Below, piece by piece: positions 52,470-63,094 of a stretch of DNA of 64,000 bases. Made by a program: the position numbers and the translations under genes. This stretch comes from Halomonas sp. DQ26W (GTDB taxonomy: Bacteria > Pseudomonadota > Gammaproteobacteria > Pseudomonadales > Halomonadaceae): positions 45,480 to 109,479 of the forward strand of contig NZ_QPKI01000011.1 in the NCBI RefSeq assembly GCF_003339685.1. The letters run 5' to 3'. The notes under the pieces were generated by a model that saw nothing but the letters and a program-made list of their open reading frames with translations, was not told where the DNA came from and searched no databases. Position 1 is the first letter of the stretch. Each line of letters begins with the position of its first letter.

Positions 52470-52787
52470 ATGTTTCCTTTACAACGATCCAGTGCAGGCA
52501 GGCTTGATACCACCCACCGTGCTCTGTCGGCCCGGCGGTTTCTCGAGGGGCGTCCATGGCTTGCCGTGGCGCTGCTGCTCTTTGCCACGCTTCTGGCGGG
52601 CTGCATGGCCCCCCAGCCGGGAGCCGACCTGCCGCCCTATGGCGAGAGCGTGCAGCATACCAAGGCGCTGCAGACCTATGAGCCTGGCGATCCGGTGCCG
52701 CCGCTACACGGTGCCAAGGCGGCAGAGGCCATGCGCCTCTATCGCCAGGCGCCCGGTGGCAGCCAGGCCCCGAGTTCACTGCCCTGA
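52470..52787 (+). CDS. Small Tad-locus lipoprotein
   Basis: This about 105-residue protein carries a lipobox LLAGC (after LLFATLLAG) within a hydrophobic helix. The N-terminal 25 residues are polar. The mature part is short and proline-rich (PYGESVQHTKALQTYEPGDP) without domain signature. It occupies the position of RcpB/CpaD-type outer-membrane lipoproteins and may help the secretin. The start at 52470 is tentative; AGGGGG precedes it. An in-frame start further up overlaps rcpA. Confidence 0.65.
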   Translation: MFPLQRSSAGRLDTTHRALSARRFLEGRPWLAVALLLFATLLAGCMAPQPGADLPPYGESVQHTKALQTYEPGDPVPPLHGAKAAEAMRLYRQAPGGSQAPSSLP

Positions 52788-52853
52788 GAGGCCCACCCAC
52801 CGACGGCAGGACACACGGCAATCAGGGACTTTCAATGACAAGCAGGTGGCGCA

Positions 52854-54041
52854 ATGCGTAAACGGCTCGAGATATTGCTGGCGGGAAGAACCCGTGACGA
52901 ACTGGATGCCCTGGAGTCGCTGCTGAGCAGCCAGGGCGATATCCAGGTCACCTCTCGCTTGATGATCAACGGCAACGTCGATCCCCTGGAAGGGGTGGCA
53001 CCCCTGCCCGATGCCCTGGTGCTGCTGGTGGGCACCCACTGGGAGGCGGAACTGATGGCCCTTTGCGAGCGACCGGCGGCGGAACGCCCACCCCTGCTGG
53101 TGGTGGGGCCCAAGGGAAACGTGGAGCTGATTCGCCTGGCCATGCGCGCCGGGGCCCGGGACTTCTTCTCGCCGCCCATCGACGATGCCGAGATCTTCCA
53201 CTTCCTGCGCGAGCTGGCCCGGAACCGGCGCGACGACCCGACCCGCGCCGCACGGGTGACGGCGGTGATCAATGCCAAGGGGGGCTCCGGGGCCAGCCTG
53301 GTGGCCGCCAACCTGGCCCACTGCCTGGCCCGGCAGGAGCGGGATACCGTGCTGGTGGATCTCGACGTGCAGTTCGGCTCCCTGCCGCTCTACTTCAATG
53401 TGATCCCGGACCATGGCCTGGTGCGGGCGCTGGAATCGGCCGACAGCCTGGATGCCCTGGCGCTGGAGGCCTACCTGCAGCCCCACGCCAGCGGTCTGGC
53501 TCTGCTGGCCTCATCGCCGGAAGACCGCTTTGGCCTCGGCGAAGTGCCGGAGACCCGGGTCGAACAGCTGCTGGCAGTGCTCTGCCAGGGCCACGAGGAG
53601 ATAGTGGTCGACCTGCCGCGCTGGATCAACGGCGCTACCGCCAGCGTGCTGGAGCGGGCCGACAAGGTGCTGGTGGTAATGCAGCAGAGCGTGGCCCACC
53701 TGCATGATGCCCAGCGCCTGCGCGATATTCTCGTTCACGAACTGGGCATGCTTGCGTCGCGTATCGAGGTGGTGGTCAACCGCTACGACAAGCGCAATGA
53801 CGTGAGTCTCGCGGCGATCGAGGATGCCCTGCCGGGCCTGTCGCTGCAGACGCTGCCCAACGACTTCAAGCGCGCCTGCCACAGCATCAACGTGGGCAGC
53901 CCGCTCCACGATATCGCCCCCAAGGCGCCGCTGACCCGGCAGCTTGCCGCGCTGGCCGAATCGCTGGAGGCGCCCGCTGCCGGCACGGCCCAGACCAGGA
54001 AGCGCTCGCTGCTGGGCTGGGCGCTGCCGGGGAGACATTGA
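52854..54041 (+). CDS. tadZ: Pilus-localisation ATPase TadZ/CpaE
   Basis: This 395-residue protein has a receiver-like N terminus (about 1-120) and a MinD/ParA-type ATPase domain. The deviant Walker A reads KGGSGAS (K142-S148): the signature lysine K142 is kept, but the second lysine of the usual GKT is alanine. LVDLDVQFGS and VVDLPRWING follow as Walker A' and B. TadZ marks the polar site for pilus assembly. The altered P loop suggests weak or no ATP hydrolysis, known for some TadZ. It ends 124 bp before tadA, in a gap containing a repeat. Confidence 0.9.
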   Translation: MRKRLEILLAGRTRDELDALESLLSSQGDIQVTSRLMINGNVDPLEGVAPLPDALVLLVGTHWEAELMALCERPAAERPPLLVVGPKGNVELIRLAMRAGARDFFSPPIDDAEIFHFLRELARNRRDDPTRAARVTAVINAKGGSGASLVAANLAHCLARQERDTVLVDLDVQFGSLPLYFNVIPDHGLVRALESADSLDALALEAYLQPHASGLALLASSPEDRFGLGEVPETRVEQLLAVLCQGHEEIVVDLPRWINGATASVLERADKVLVVMQQSVAHLHDAQRLRDILVHELGMLASRIEVVVNRYDKRNDVSLAAIEDALPGLSLQTLPNDFKRACHSINVGSPLHDIAPKAPLTRQLAALAESLEAPAAGTAQTRKRSLLGWALPGRH

Positions 54042-54048
54042 ACGATGG

Positions 54049-54141
54049 GTAATGACGCCTACGGCGCCTTCGTCGAAGCGTCGAACCGCCGGCGGAGCCG
54101 ACCTCCCACAAGGGAGATTGTTACCAAGATGGCGTCATTAC
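54049..54141. repeat. REP-like repeat bounded by 11-bp inverted repeats
   Basis: GTAATGACGCC (54049-54059) and GGCGTCATTAC (54131-54141) are perfect inverted repeats 71 bp apart. Between them is CCGCCGGCGGAGCCGACCTC followed by CCACAA. The complement of that stretch (TTGTGGGAGGTCGGCTCCGC and on) has the look of REP elements of pseudomonads and halomonads. The whole could fold into one long hairpin in the tadZ-tadA gap, like a REPIN or small MITE. Confidence 0.55.
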
Positions 54142-54165
54142 GGATCATTCATCAGGAGAACGGCT

Positions 54166-55520
<1,355 letters not shown>

Positions 55521-55530
<10 letters not shown>

Positions 55531-56516
55531 CCAGCCTGAATATCCAGCTCTCCGATGAGGTGATCGTCATCGGCATGATCGCCATCGCGGTCTTCCTGCT
55601 GATGCAGAGCTTCCTGGTGCCCGCCTTCGGCGAGAACCGCCAGGCCCAGAAGCGGCTCAAGAAGCGACTTCGGGCGATCTCCGGCGAGGGGCAGCATGGC
55701 AGTGTATCGCTGATTCAGAGCAGGTACCTGCGCAAGCTTTCACCGCTGGAGCGGGCCCTGGAAAAGCTGCCGGGCATGGCGCGGGTGCATCAGCTCATCG
55801 AGCAGGCCGGCCAGGAAACGCCGGCCTATCGGGTGGTGCTCTACTCAGTCTGCCTGGGTGGAATCAGTGGGGTGTCGGGCTATCTGCTGCTGCCTCAGCC
55901 CACGCTCGGTCTGTTGCTTGGCGCCGGCGTGGCGGCGTTCCCGTTTGTGCGCCTGACGCGGGCCCGCAAGCGGCGCCTGGCTCGCTTCGAGGAGCAGCTG
56001 CCGGATGCCCTGATCATCATGGGGCGGGCGCTGCGTGCCGGTCACCCCTTCAGCGACGCCATGCACCTGGTGGCCGAGGAGCTGGCCGAGCCCATCGCCG
56101 GCGAATTTCGCATCACCTTCATGGAGATCAACTACGGCGGTGATGTGCGCGGCGCCTTGCTCGGCCTGCTACGGCGAGTGCAGAGCGTGACGGTGATGAT
56201 CTTCGTCACCTCGGTGCTGATCCAGAAGGAGACCGGCGGCAACCTGGCCGAGCTGCTCGACAACCTGGCGGCGGTGGTGCGCGATCGCTTCCGCTTCCAG
56301 CGCAAGGTTCGCACGCTTTCGGCGGAGGGACGCATGGCCGGCTGGATCCTCTCGCTGCTGCCCTTTTTCCTGGGCGGAATTCTTATGCTGATCAACCCGG
56401 ACTTCATCCCGATGCTCACCGAGGATCCCATTGGCCGGCAGCTTGTCGTGGTGGCCTTCGTGATGGTGATCATTGGCATTCTGTGGCTGCGCAAGATCGT
56501 GCGCATCGAAGTGTAA
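55521..56516 (+). CDS. tadB: Tad inner-membrane protein TadB
   Basis: This 331-residue GspF-like platform protein has an N-terminal membrane segment (VIVIGMIAIAVFLLMQSFLV), further ones at about 105-140, and the type II secretion F domain (FEEQLPDALIIMGRALRAGH) then two C-terminal helices. Its start overlaps tadA. With TadC it forms the membrane platform on which TadA acts. Confidence 0.92.
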
Positions 56517-56528
56517 GGAGAGCGCGAG

Positions 56529-57503
56529 ATGGACACTATTCTGGCGTGGTTGCAGCCCCTTAACGAACTGATCAATGACCCCGCAGCGGCGCAGCTGGGC
56601 TTTGCTGCCTTGCTGGGGCTGGCGATCTTTACCCTCCTGCTCGCCTTGTCAATGGTGGTGATGGGGGTTTCCGATCCACTGCGCCGCCGCCTGCGCCGTC
56701 TCGAAGCGAGCGGCGCTGACGGTACCGCGAGTTCGGAGTCGGGGTTTCGGGAATGGCTGGGCCCCATGGGCGAAAAGCTGGTGCCCAGCGAGGAGGCGGC
56801 CAGAAGCCGTATCGCCCGCGACATGCGCCGCGCTGGCAAGCGCTCGCCGGGGGCGGTGAATATCTTCTTTGGGGTGCGCCTGCTGCTGACGGCTGTGCCC
56901 CCCTTGCTGATGCTGATGGTGCTGCCCTTCCTGCGCATTCCGCTGAACATCGGCGCCTTGCTGATTGCTTGTCTGGCGGTGATTGGCTACCTGCTGCCGC
57001 GCTTCTGGCTGGCGCGGGCCATCAAGCGTCGTACACGTGCGCTGAGCCGTGGGCTACCCGACGCCCTGGACCTGCTGGTGGTATGCAGCGAGGCGGGCCT
57101 GGGGCTGGGGGCGGCCATTCAGCGAGTGGCCCGGGACCTGGAGATCAGCCACCCGGAGCTGGCCGACGAGCTGCATCTCTACACCCTGCAGACCCGCGCA
57201 GGCATGGACAACAAGGCGGCCCTGCGCGACCTGGAGGAGCGCACCGGCGTGGACGATGTCCGCGGGCTGGTCACCACCCTGCTGCAGAGCATGCGCTTCG
57301 GCACCAGCATCGCCATGACCCTGCGGCTCTTTGCCGTGGAGCTGCGCGACAAGCGTACCCAGCAGGCCGAGGAGCGAGCCGCCAAGGTCAGCACCAAGAT
57401 GCTCTTCCCGCTGATTTTCTGCATCCTGCCGAGCTTTCTGCTGGTAACACTGGGACCGCCGATTCTGGGGGTCATCGCCGCGTTTTCCCGTCAGGGCTTG
57501 TGA
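56529..57503 (+). CDS. tadC: Tad inner-membrane protein TadC
   Basis: This 324-residue paralogue of TadB has a membrane helix near residue 25-45, another pair around 115-150, the F domain signature LPDALDLLVVCSEAGLGLGA and a C-terminal pair. It starts 12 bp after tadB with AAGGAG ahead. It pairs with TadB in the platform. Confidence 0.92.
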   Translation: MDTILAWLQPLNELINDPAAAQLGFAALLGLAIFTLLLALSMVVMGVSDPLRRRLRRLEASGADGTASSESGFREWLGPMGEKLVPSEEAARSRIARDMRRAGKRSPGAVNIFFGVRLLLTAVPPLLMLMVLPFLRIPLNIGALLIACLAVIGYLLPRFWLARAIKRRTRALSRGLPDALDLLVVCSEAGLGLGAAIQRVARDLEISHPELADELHLYTLQTRAGMDNKAALRDLEERTGVDDVRGLVTTLLQSMRFGTSIAMTLRLFAVELRDKRTQQAEERAAKVSTKMLFPLIFCILPSFLLVTLGPPILGVIAAFSRQGL

Positions 57504-57554
57504 TCAAGGGTCGGCCACTGGCGTGACTGACCATGAAACGAAGGAGCTGTCGTC

Positions 57555-58514
57555 ATGATGACCAGAATGAACAAGTCAGGCTGTGTGGCGTTGTTGCTGA
57601 CCCTGGGGCTAAGCGGTTGCGCATCCACCAATCAACAGCAGCTGGGAGGAATGAACTCAGACCTCTACGGTCCGCTGGGGGATGGCGGCTCCTCGGTGGA
57701 GTACAGCACGGCGTTTCCGGTGGCCTCGCCGGAGGAGGCCTACCGCAACGGCGAGGCGGCGCTGCGCGCCGGCGACGCCGACCGGGCCCTGTTCGAGTAC
57801 CTGCGCGGCCTGCGCATGGAGCGTAGGCCCCAGGCCGATCCGCTCTATCGGGTCGGTATCATTCACCACGGGCGCGGCAACAACGACCTGGCCCAGAATG
57901 CCTATCGCTGGGCGCTCGAGATCGAGCCGAGCCACGTGGGCGCCGGCACGGCGCTGGGTGTCCTGCTGTTGCAGCAACGCGACTACGACGGTGCAGAACG
58001 CCACTTGGCGCCCATCGCCAACGGGCGCAACTCTCCCTGGCAGGCGCACAACGCCCTGGGCGTGATCGCCGACATCCGTGGCGAGCACAGCCTGGCCGGG
58101 AGCCACTTCGAAAAGGCACTGTCGGCGAGCCCCGGCACGCCGCTGGTGCTCAACAACCTGGGCTATTCACGCTACCTGGCCGGCGACTTGCCGGGCGCAC
58201 GCCAGTCACTGCGCGCCGCGGTGAGTGCCAATCCCAACTACGAGCTGGCCTGGCGCAACCTGGGGCTGGTCTACGCAAGGGAGGGCGACCATGAGACCGC
58301 CATCGAGGCGGTGTCCCGCAACGGCAACGGCGACCGCGCCAAGGCCTATAACGATATCGGCTATATCTCGATGCTCGAGGGCCGTTACCAGGACGCCATG
58401 GGCTTCTTCGAGGAGGCCATGCGGCTATCGCCGGCCTATTACGTGACCGCCAGTGAGAACGCCCGCAATCTCGATAGCCTGCTGCGGCGTAATGGCAACC
58501 AGGCGGCCAACTAG
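57555..58514 (+). CDS. tadD: TadD, TPR lipoprotein
   Basis: This 319-residue lipoprotein carries the lipobox LGLSGCAS and then tetratricopeptide repeats (AYRNGEAALRAGDADRALFE, YRVGIIHHGRGNNDLAQNAY, AWRNLGLVYAREGDHETAIE). TPR lipoproteins such as TadD support assembly or stability of the Tad machine at the outer membrane. It follows tadC by 51 bp. Two adjacent ATG codons occur; the first is used. Confidence 0.9.
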   Translation: MMTRMNKSGCVALLLTLGLSGCASTNQQQLGGMNSDLYGPLGDGGSSVEYSTAFPVASPEEAYRNGEAALRAGDADRALFEYLRGLRMERRPQADPLYRVGIIHHGRGNNDLAQNAYRWALEIEPSHVGAGTALGVLLLQQRDYDGAERHLAPIANGRNSPWQAHNALGVIADIRGEHSLAGSHFEKALSASPGTPLVLNNLGYSRYLAGDLPGARQSLRAAVSANPNYELAWRNLGLVYAREGDHETAIEAVSRNGNGDRAKAYNDIGYISMLEGRYQDAMGFFEEAMRLSPAYYVTASENARNLDSLLRRNGNQAAN

Positions 58515-58538
58515 CGCATTTGAGAGGGGAGAGTGGCC

Positions 58539-58979
58539 ATGAAAAGGGTGCGCTCACTACACAAGCAGCAAGGGGCAGAAGTTGTCGAGTTTGCCATCTC
58601 GGCGGTACTGCTCTTCACCATACTCTTCGGCATTATTGAGTTCAGTGTGGCGTTGTATGATAAGGCAGTGTTGACGAATGCTAGCAGGGAAGGGGCGCGG
58701 ACGGGCATTCTTTTTCGGCCGAACCCCAGGGATATCGCTGCCGAGAATGCCGCCATCGAAGAGGCGGTTCGCAACTATGCGGAGCAGTACCTGATCTCAC
58801 TGGGTGGCCCGGCCGACATGGATATCAGCATCACGCGTTCCGATCCCGACATGTCGCCCGGCAGCGACGTCGTCGTTACGGTGGATTACCCCTACCGGTT
58901 CCTGCTGCTTCCGGGCTTTGTCGGCACGCTGGGAGAGCTTATCGAGTTGTCAGCGGTTACTACTATGAGAGCGGAATAG
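58539..58979 (+). CDS. tadE: TadE-type pseudopilin
   Basis: This 146-residue protein starts KRVRSLHKQQG then AEVVEFAISAVLLFTILFGI. The G/AEVVEF cleavage site with glutamate at +5 and hydrophobic helix match TadE pseudopilins processed by TadV. ATG 58539 is preferred to a GTG at 58533 as GGGGAGAG lies about 6 nt upstream. Its stop is 2 bp before the next start. Confidence 0.9.
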   Translation: MKRVRSLHKQQGAEVVEFAISAVLLFTILFGIIEFSVALYDKAVLTNASREGARTGILFRPNPRDIAAENAAIEEAVRNYAEQYLISLGGPADMDISITRSDPDMSPGSDVVVTVDYPYRFLLLPGFVGTLGELIELSAVTTMRAE

Positions 58980-58981
58980 CC

Positions 58982-60322
58982 ATGAACCTACAACGTGATA
59001 ACCCTACTCATCGTCGCTACGGTACAGCGCATCGGCAGCGTGGTGTTTCGGTTGTGCTGGTCACGGTGTCTCTTTTCATCCTGGTGGGCTTCACAGCGCT
59101 AGCAATTGATGTTGGCAACCTTTTCGTTGCCCGCAATGAGTTGCACAATGCCGCCGATGCCGGCTCCCTGGCGGGCGCCAGGATGCTCTATACGGCGGAC
59201 GGAAGCTCGGTCAATCCCGGCGCCAACCAAGTGGCCACCGATGCTGCCAAATCTAATTATATGAATTATATGAAAAGCTCTTCAATAGAGATAAACGAAG
59301 ATGAAATAGAGGAGGTGATTAGTGCTCGACGCGGCCACTGGAGTTTTTCAGAACGAAAATTTAATTCAAATGATTCCCTAGAGCCAGTGAATCTGTCCGA
59401 GAAGTCGACGGCGGAGCTGGACCAATATGATCCTTTTGACCTCAATCCCTTTATCAACGCGGTGGAGGTGGTGGTTACCCGACAAGAGAAGACAGAGAGA
59501 CAGGTTAGAACACAGGTGGAGGCCTTCTTCGGGCGCATCTTTGGCTTCGAGGGCTATGACGTCACGGCACGCTCGGTGGCCTATATCGGGTTTACCGGAA
59601 AACTGAATCCGGAAGATGTGGACCAGCCGATTGCGCTTTGCAAGGAGGCGCTGCTGAACCCGGATGGCGACTACTCCTGCGATGTGGGGCGCTTCGTTCC
59701 CGACGGCGACAAGACCGGCGGCTGGACCAATTTCGAGCATGATACCAGCGGCGCCACCAACGCCAACGAGCTCAGGGATCTGGTGTGTGGTGACGGCAAC
59801 CCCAACGAGATGCACTACGGCGAGGATATCGCCACCAACAACGGCCAGGTGCAGTCGGCCTTCACCGCGCTCTACAACTGCTGGGTGGAGGCCACCGACA
59901 AGAAGATCACCTGGACCCTGACCCTGCCGGTGATCGACTGCGAGGATGGCGTTGCGCCCAGCAATCGCCTGGTCGGTGCGGTCACCGTGCATATCGTCTG
60001 GATGGTCAACCATAATCAACCCCTGAGCCAGATCGACCAATATGCCCCCTACGAGATGAGCCTGGCGCCGGATTCCGAGGACGTCGAGTGGCCGGGCGAC
60101 TGGCCGGGTGAAGAAGATGTGATTACCAGCGATAGCTCAGGTGAAGAGCGCTGGGACAGCTTCGTCGATCACCTTTCGCTGCAGAACCAGAACGATGATC
60201 CGGCCGACTGGCGGAGGCAGAGCATCTATTTCCTGCCGAGTTGCGACTATCACGAACCCAAGGGCCAGACAGGTGGCGAGAACTACGGCATCCTGGCGCG
60301 AATACCGGTATTGGTGGATTGA
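58982..60322 (+). CDS. tadG: TadG-like pilus protein with TadE/Tad domain
   Basis: This 446-residue protein has an N-terminal membrane helix (GVSVVLVTVSLFILVGFTAL) and the Tad-domain sequence AIDVGNLFVARNELHNAADA, shared with TadG. The large C-terminal region is extracytoplasmic and acidic, with several cysteines (ALCKEALL, YSCDVG, DLVCGD, NCWVEA). No VWA motif of the D-x-S-x-S type is clear. It ends the operon before a terminator. A part around 59240-59400 is more AT-rich. Confidence 0.85.
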   Translation: MNLQRDNPTHRRYGTAHRQRGVSVVLVTVSLFILVGFTALAIDVGNLFVARNELHNAADAGSLAGARMLYTADGSSVNPGANQVATDAAKSNYMNYMKSSSIEINEDEIEEVISARRGHWSFSERKFNSNDSLEPVNLSEKSTAELDQYDPFDLNPFINAVEVVVTRQEKTERQVRTQVEAFFGRIFGFEGYDVTARSVAYIGFTGKLNPEDVDQPIALCKEALLNPDGDYSCDVGRFVPDGDKTGGWTNFEHDTSGATNANELRDLVCGDGNPNEMHYGEDIATNNGQVQSAFTALYNCWVEATDKKITWTLTLPVIDCEDGVAPSNRLVGAVTVHIVWMVNHNQPLSQIDQYAPYEMSLAPDSEDVEWPGDWPGEEDVITSDSSGEERWDSFVDHLSLQNQNDDPADWRRQSIYFLPSCDYHEPKGQTGGENYGILARIPVLVD

Positions 60323-60353
60323 TCGCTGCGTTCCTGGCTTCGCGCTCCCTTCG

Positions 60354-60377
60354 AAGGGCCCCGTCGTGGGGCCCTTT
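60354..60377 (+). terminator. Terminator of the Tad operon
   Basis: AAGGGCCCC-GTCGT-GGGGCCCTT is a perfect 9-bp stem, 31 bp after the tadG stop, followed by T. The convergent AraC-type gene ends at 60420. Confidence 0.8.
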
Positions 60378-60419
60378 GCGATGCACGCTGCCTGCAAGTC
60401 TGCAATGTGGCGCGACGGC

Positions 60420-61352
60420 TTATGAATCGATGGGCTTGAAGGGGTCGGGCAATGTCGGCAAGGGTGGGATAATCGAGGCTTCGTCGCTATTGGCCGTCAT
60501 CGTTGTAGTATTGGCAATGGGGGGTTGGGACTGAGTGGCTTCGAGCCGGTAACGCGACGGGGGTTTCCCCACATAGCGCTGAAAGGTGCGGGTAAAATAG
60601 GAGTGGTCGCGAAAGCCCACGGTAAAGCAGACGTCGGTGATGGACACCTTGGGATTGGCCAGCAGCCGCATGGCCTCATTGATGCGACGGTGAAGCAGGT
60701 ACTCCTGAAAGGTAATCCCGGTCAGTCGTTTGAAGAAGCGACTGAACTGGAAAGCACTCAGTTCGCAAAGTGCCGCTACTTCCTGCTGGACGATCTTGCG
60801 GTGCAGGTTCTGATCGATAAAGGAGAGGGCGCGCTGCAGGCGGGCCTGTTCATCGCCTGCCGCCGAACAGTGCAGCCGGGCTTCGTGAGGAATGCTGTTG
60901 TTGATTTCCACCACTTCCCTTTCCTGCGGCTTGCTCCTTTGGGGCGGGGTACCGGCATTGATGGTCTTGCCCGGCAAGCGCACGCTGTATAGCTTGGCCA
61001 TCACCTCAAGAAACCGCTGCATATCGAAAGGTTGTACCAGATAGTCCCATACCCTGGCGCGGAAGGCCCATACGGCAAGGTGTTCGGAATGAGCTTGAGT
61101 GATCATCAGCAAGGGGACGGAGGGAACGGCCTGTTTGGCTTCACGTAGGCTGGTAAGGCCAGAAAAATCCGGATAATCAAACTGAAAGCAGACAGCAACG
61201 GGTGGCCTGTTCTGCATGATAGGGACGGGGTCCTGGCCGGCGACAACAATCTCGGTGCGATAACCTTCCTGTTTCAAGGCGTGGTGAAAGTCACTGTCGG
61301 TCTGCCCTTGAACGTTTCGAACAACGATAAGTACGTATTCATGGACAATCAT
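60420..61352 (-). CDS. AraC-type regulator with receiver-like N terminus
   Basis: This 310-residue protein has a CheY-like N-terminal half (about 1-125: YVLIVVRNVQGQ, RVWDYLVQPFDMQRFLEVM with the K-P-like LVQPF) and an AraC double-HTH half (about 165-275: IVQQEVAALCELSAFQFSRF, YLLHRRINEAMRLLANPKVS, FTVGFRDHSYFTRTFQRYVG). The acidic phosphorylation pocket seems altered: the strand reads AVCFQFDYPD, with D not in standard spacing to P. So it may be phosphorylation-independent. It is convergent with the Tad operon; control of tad is only suggested by position. Confidence 0.83.
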   Translation of the reverse strand: MIVHEYVLIVVRNVQGQTDSDFHHALKQEGYRTEIVVAGQDPVPIMQNRPPVAVCFQFDYPDFSGLTSLREAKQAVPSVPLLMITQAHSEHLAVWAFRARVWDYLVQPFDMQRFLEVMAKLYSVRLPGKTINAGTPPQRSKPQEREVVEINNSIPHEARLHCSAAGDEQARLQRALSFIDQNLHRKIVQQEVAALCELSAFQFSRFFKRLTGITFQEYLLHRRINEAMRLLANPKVSITDVCFTVGFRDHSYFTRTFQRYVGKPPSRYRLEATQSQPPIANTTTMTANSDEASIIPPLPTLPDPFKPIDS

Positions 61353-61832
61353 GGCTCCCCCTGCTGTCTCGCACGCAGCTCATCCATATGTATATGCTGT
61401 TTTTTTCAATGAGTTTTTTTGATTCTTTTAAAGCATTCATTTCAACAGCAGATTATTTTACATGACAAGCCTTCACGCTCAGAATTCTCTCTAAGGCGTT
61501 AGGCATTGTCCGAAAACTCTCTGCGCTCGGTTATACGTTGTTGAAAATCAACTCAAAGTATTCATTTACACGAGTAAACTCCGCCTTTGCGCTGATTTTT
61601 GCCTTGTCTGGCCATTGCTGGCTGACTTCTCATACGGTCCCTAAGCCAGCTGGAAAAAACTTCCTTTGTTTTGGAATGTAATGTTCGATGCAATGTTTCA
61701 GTTTGTTGCTGCGCTTGTTTAGCCTAGACCGCCAAATTGACTTTGGAAAGTGAAAAGCCCGATCCGGGAGGAAGCCCGGGCATCCCTGTTACAATGCGTG
61801 CCCTGACAGCAGTGGCCTGGAGACATGAGCAC
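61353..61832. other. Long intergenic region with nested palindromic repeat
   Basis: No gene is seen in 480 bp. The part 61380-61460 is AT-rich with T runs and may hold the promoter of the AraC-type gene. 61544-61599 can fold as one stem with internal loops: AAAATCA / TGATTTT, AAAG / CTTT, TTTAC-ACGA-GTAAA. The surrounding GC-mixed segment looks like a dispersed intergenic repeat. A CTGGAG ribosome site precedes the next gene. Confidence 0.5.
61544..61599. repeat. Nested inverted-repeat element
   Basis: Three nested arms around one axis: 61544-61550 with 61593-61599, 61555-61558 with 61585-61588, and 61565-61569 with 61574-61578. A folded RNA or an intergenic repeat family member is possible. 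Confidence 0.45.
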
Positions 61833-63038
61833 ATGAGCTATGACGTGGTGGTGATCGGGGCGGGTGCCGCCGGGTTGATGTGTGCGCTGACCGCCGGCTA
61901 CGGCGGGCGACGTGTGCTGGTCGTCGACCATGCAAACAAGGCCGGCAAGAAAATCCTCATGTCCGGTGGAGGGCGCTGCAACTTCACCAACCTGGCCTCC
62001 ACGCCGGCCAATTTTTTCTCCGGCAACCCGCATTTCTGTATCTCGGCGCTGAAGCGTTACCGGCCCGAGCACTTCGTGGCGCTGGTCGAGCGGCATGGGG
62101 TCGACTATGTGGAAAAGGCCCCGGGACAGCTGTTCTGCGCCGATTCCGCCAAGGAGATCCTGCGGGTTTTGCTCACCGAGTGCGACTGGGCAGGGGTCGA
62201 TATTCGCCTGCAGTGCTCGGTGGAGAGGGTTGAGCGGTTGGGGGAGGGCATGCAGGTGTTGACGTCACTGGGACGCATCGAGACCGGTGCGGTGGTAGTG
62301 GCCTGCGGTGGGCTGTCGATTCCCACCATGGGGGCGACCGGCTTCGGCTACGACATCGCCCGGCAGTTCGGCCTGGCGGTCGCCGACACTCGCCCGGCGC
62401 TGGTGCCGTTTACCCTGACGTCGCAGTGGAAGGAGCGAGTTGCGGCACTCTCGGGCGTGGCCTGCGACGTGGCGGTCAGTGTACTGCGCGATGGTCAGCG
62501 ACAGGGGCCGGGGCGCGAGCAACGCTATCGCGAGCCACTGCTGTTCACCCATCGGGGCCTCTCCGGGCCGGGCATGCTGCAGATTTCCAGCTACTGGCTG
62601 CCTGGCGATGAACTGGAGATCGACCTGCTACCAGGCATCGACGTCGGAGCAGCCCTGATAGCCGCTCGGCGGCAGAACCCCAGGCGCCAGCTGTCCACCT
62701 GGCTGAGCGAGCGCCTGCCCAAGCGGTTGGCGCAGTCCTTGGGCGAATGGCACGGCGAGGACCCGACCCTGGCCGATCTCTCGAATGCGCGCATCGAGGC
62801 GTGGCAGGGGCACCTCAATCGCTGGCGGATCAAGCCGGCGGGCACTGAAGGCTGGCGTACCGCAGAGGTGACCATGGGCGGCGTGGATACCCAGGCGATC
62901 TCCTCGAAGAGTTTTGCCGTGGACGGGCTGCCCCAGCTACGCTTCATCGGTGAGGTGCTCGACGTTACCGGAGAGCTAGGTGGCCACAATTTCCAGTGGG
63001 CCTGGTCCTCGGGGGTGGCCTGCGGTAATGCCCTGTGA
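61833..63038 (+). CDS. HI0933/BaiN-type NAD(P)/FAD-dependent oxidoreductase
   Basis: This 401-residue flavoprotein has an N-terminal Rossmann FAD motif (VVVIGAGAAGLMCALTAGYG, with VLVVDHANKAGKKILMSGGG following) and the family signature GRCNFTN. The C terminus, FIGEVLDVTGELGGHNFQWA, is the second FAD contact typical of the YhiN/HI0933/BaiN family. The physiological substrate of this widespread family is mostly unknown. The ATG at 61833 gives MSYDVVVIG, the usual start. It is probably a single-gene unit. Confidence 0.88.
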   Translation: MSYDVVVIGAGAAGLMCALTAGYGGRRVLVVDHANKAGKKILMSGGGRCNFTNLASTPANFFSGNPHFCISALKRYRPEHFVALVERHGVDYVEKAPGQLFCADSAKEILRVLLTECDWAGVDIRLQCSVERVERLGEGMQVLTSLGRIETGAVVVACGGLSIPTMGATGFGYDIARQFGLAVADTRPALVPFTLTSQWKERVAALSGVACDVAVSVLRDGQRQGPGREQRYREPLLFTHRGLSGPGMLQISSYWLPGDELEIDLLPGIDVGAALIAARRQNPRRQLSTWLSERLPKRLAQSLGEWHGEDPTLADLSNARIEAWQGHLNRWRIKPAGTEGWRTAEVTMGGVDTQAISSKSFAVDGLPQLRFIGEVLDVTGELGGHNFQWAWSSGVACGNAL

Positions 63039-63094
63039 CGATGCCCTGTGGCCACCGTTTGCTCCTTGCGGCAGTGTTCCCTGCTTCATGCCCC

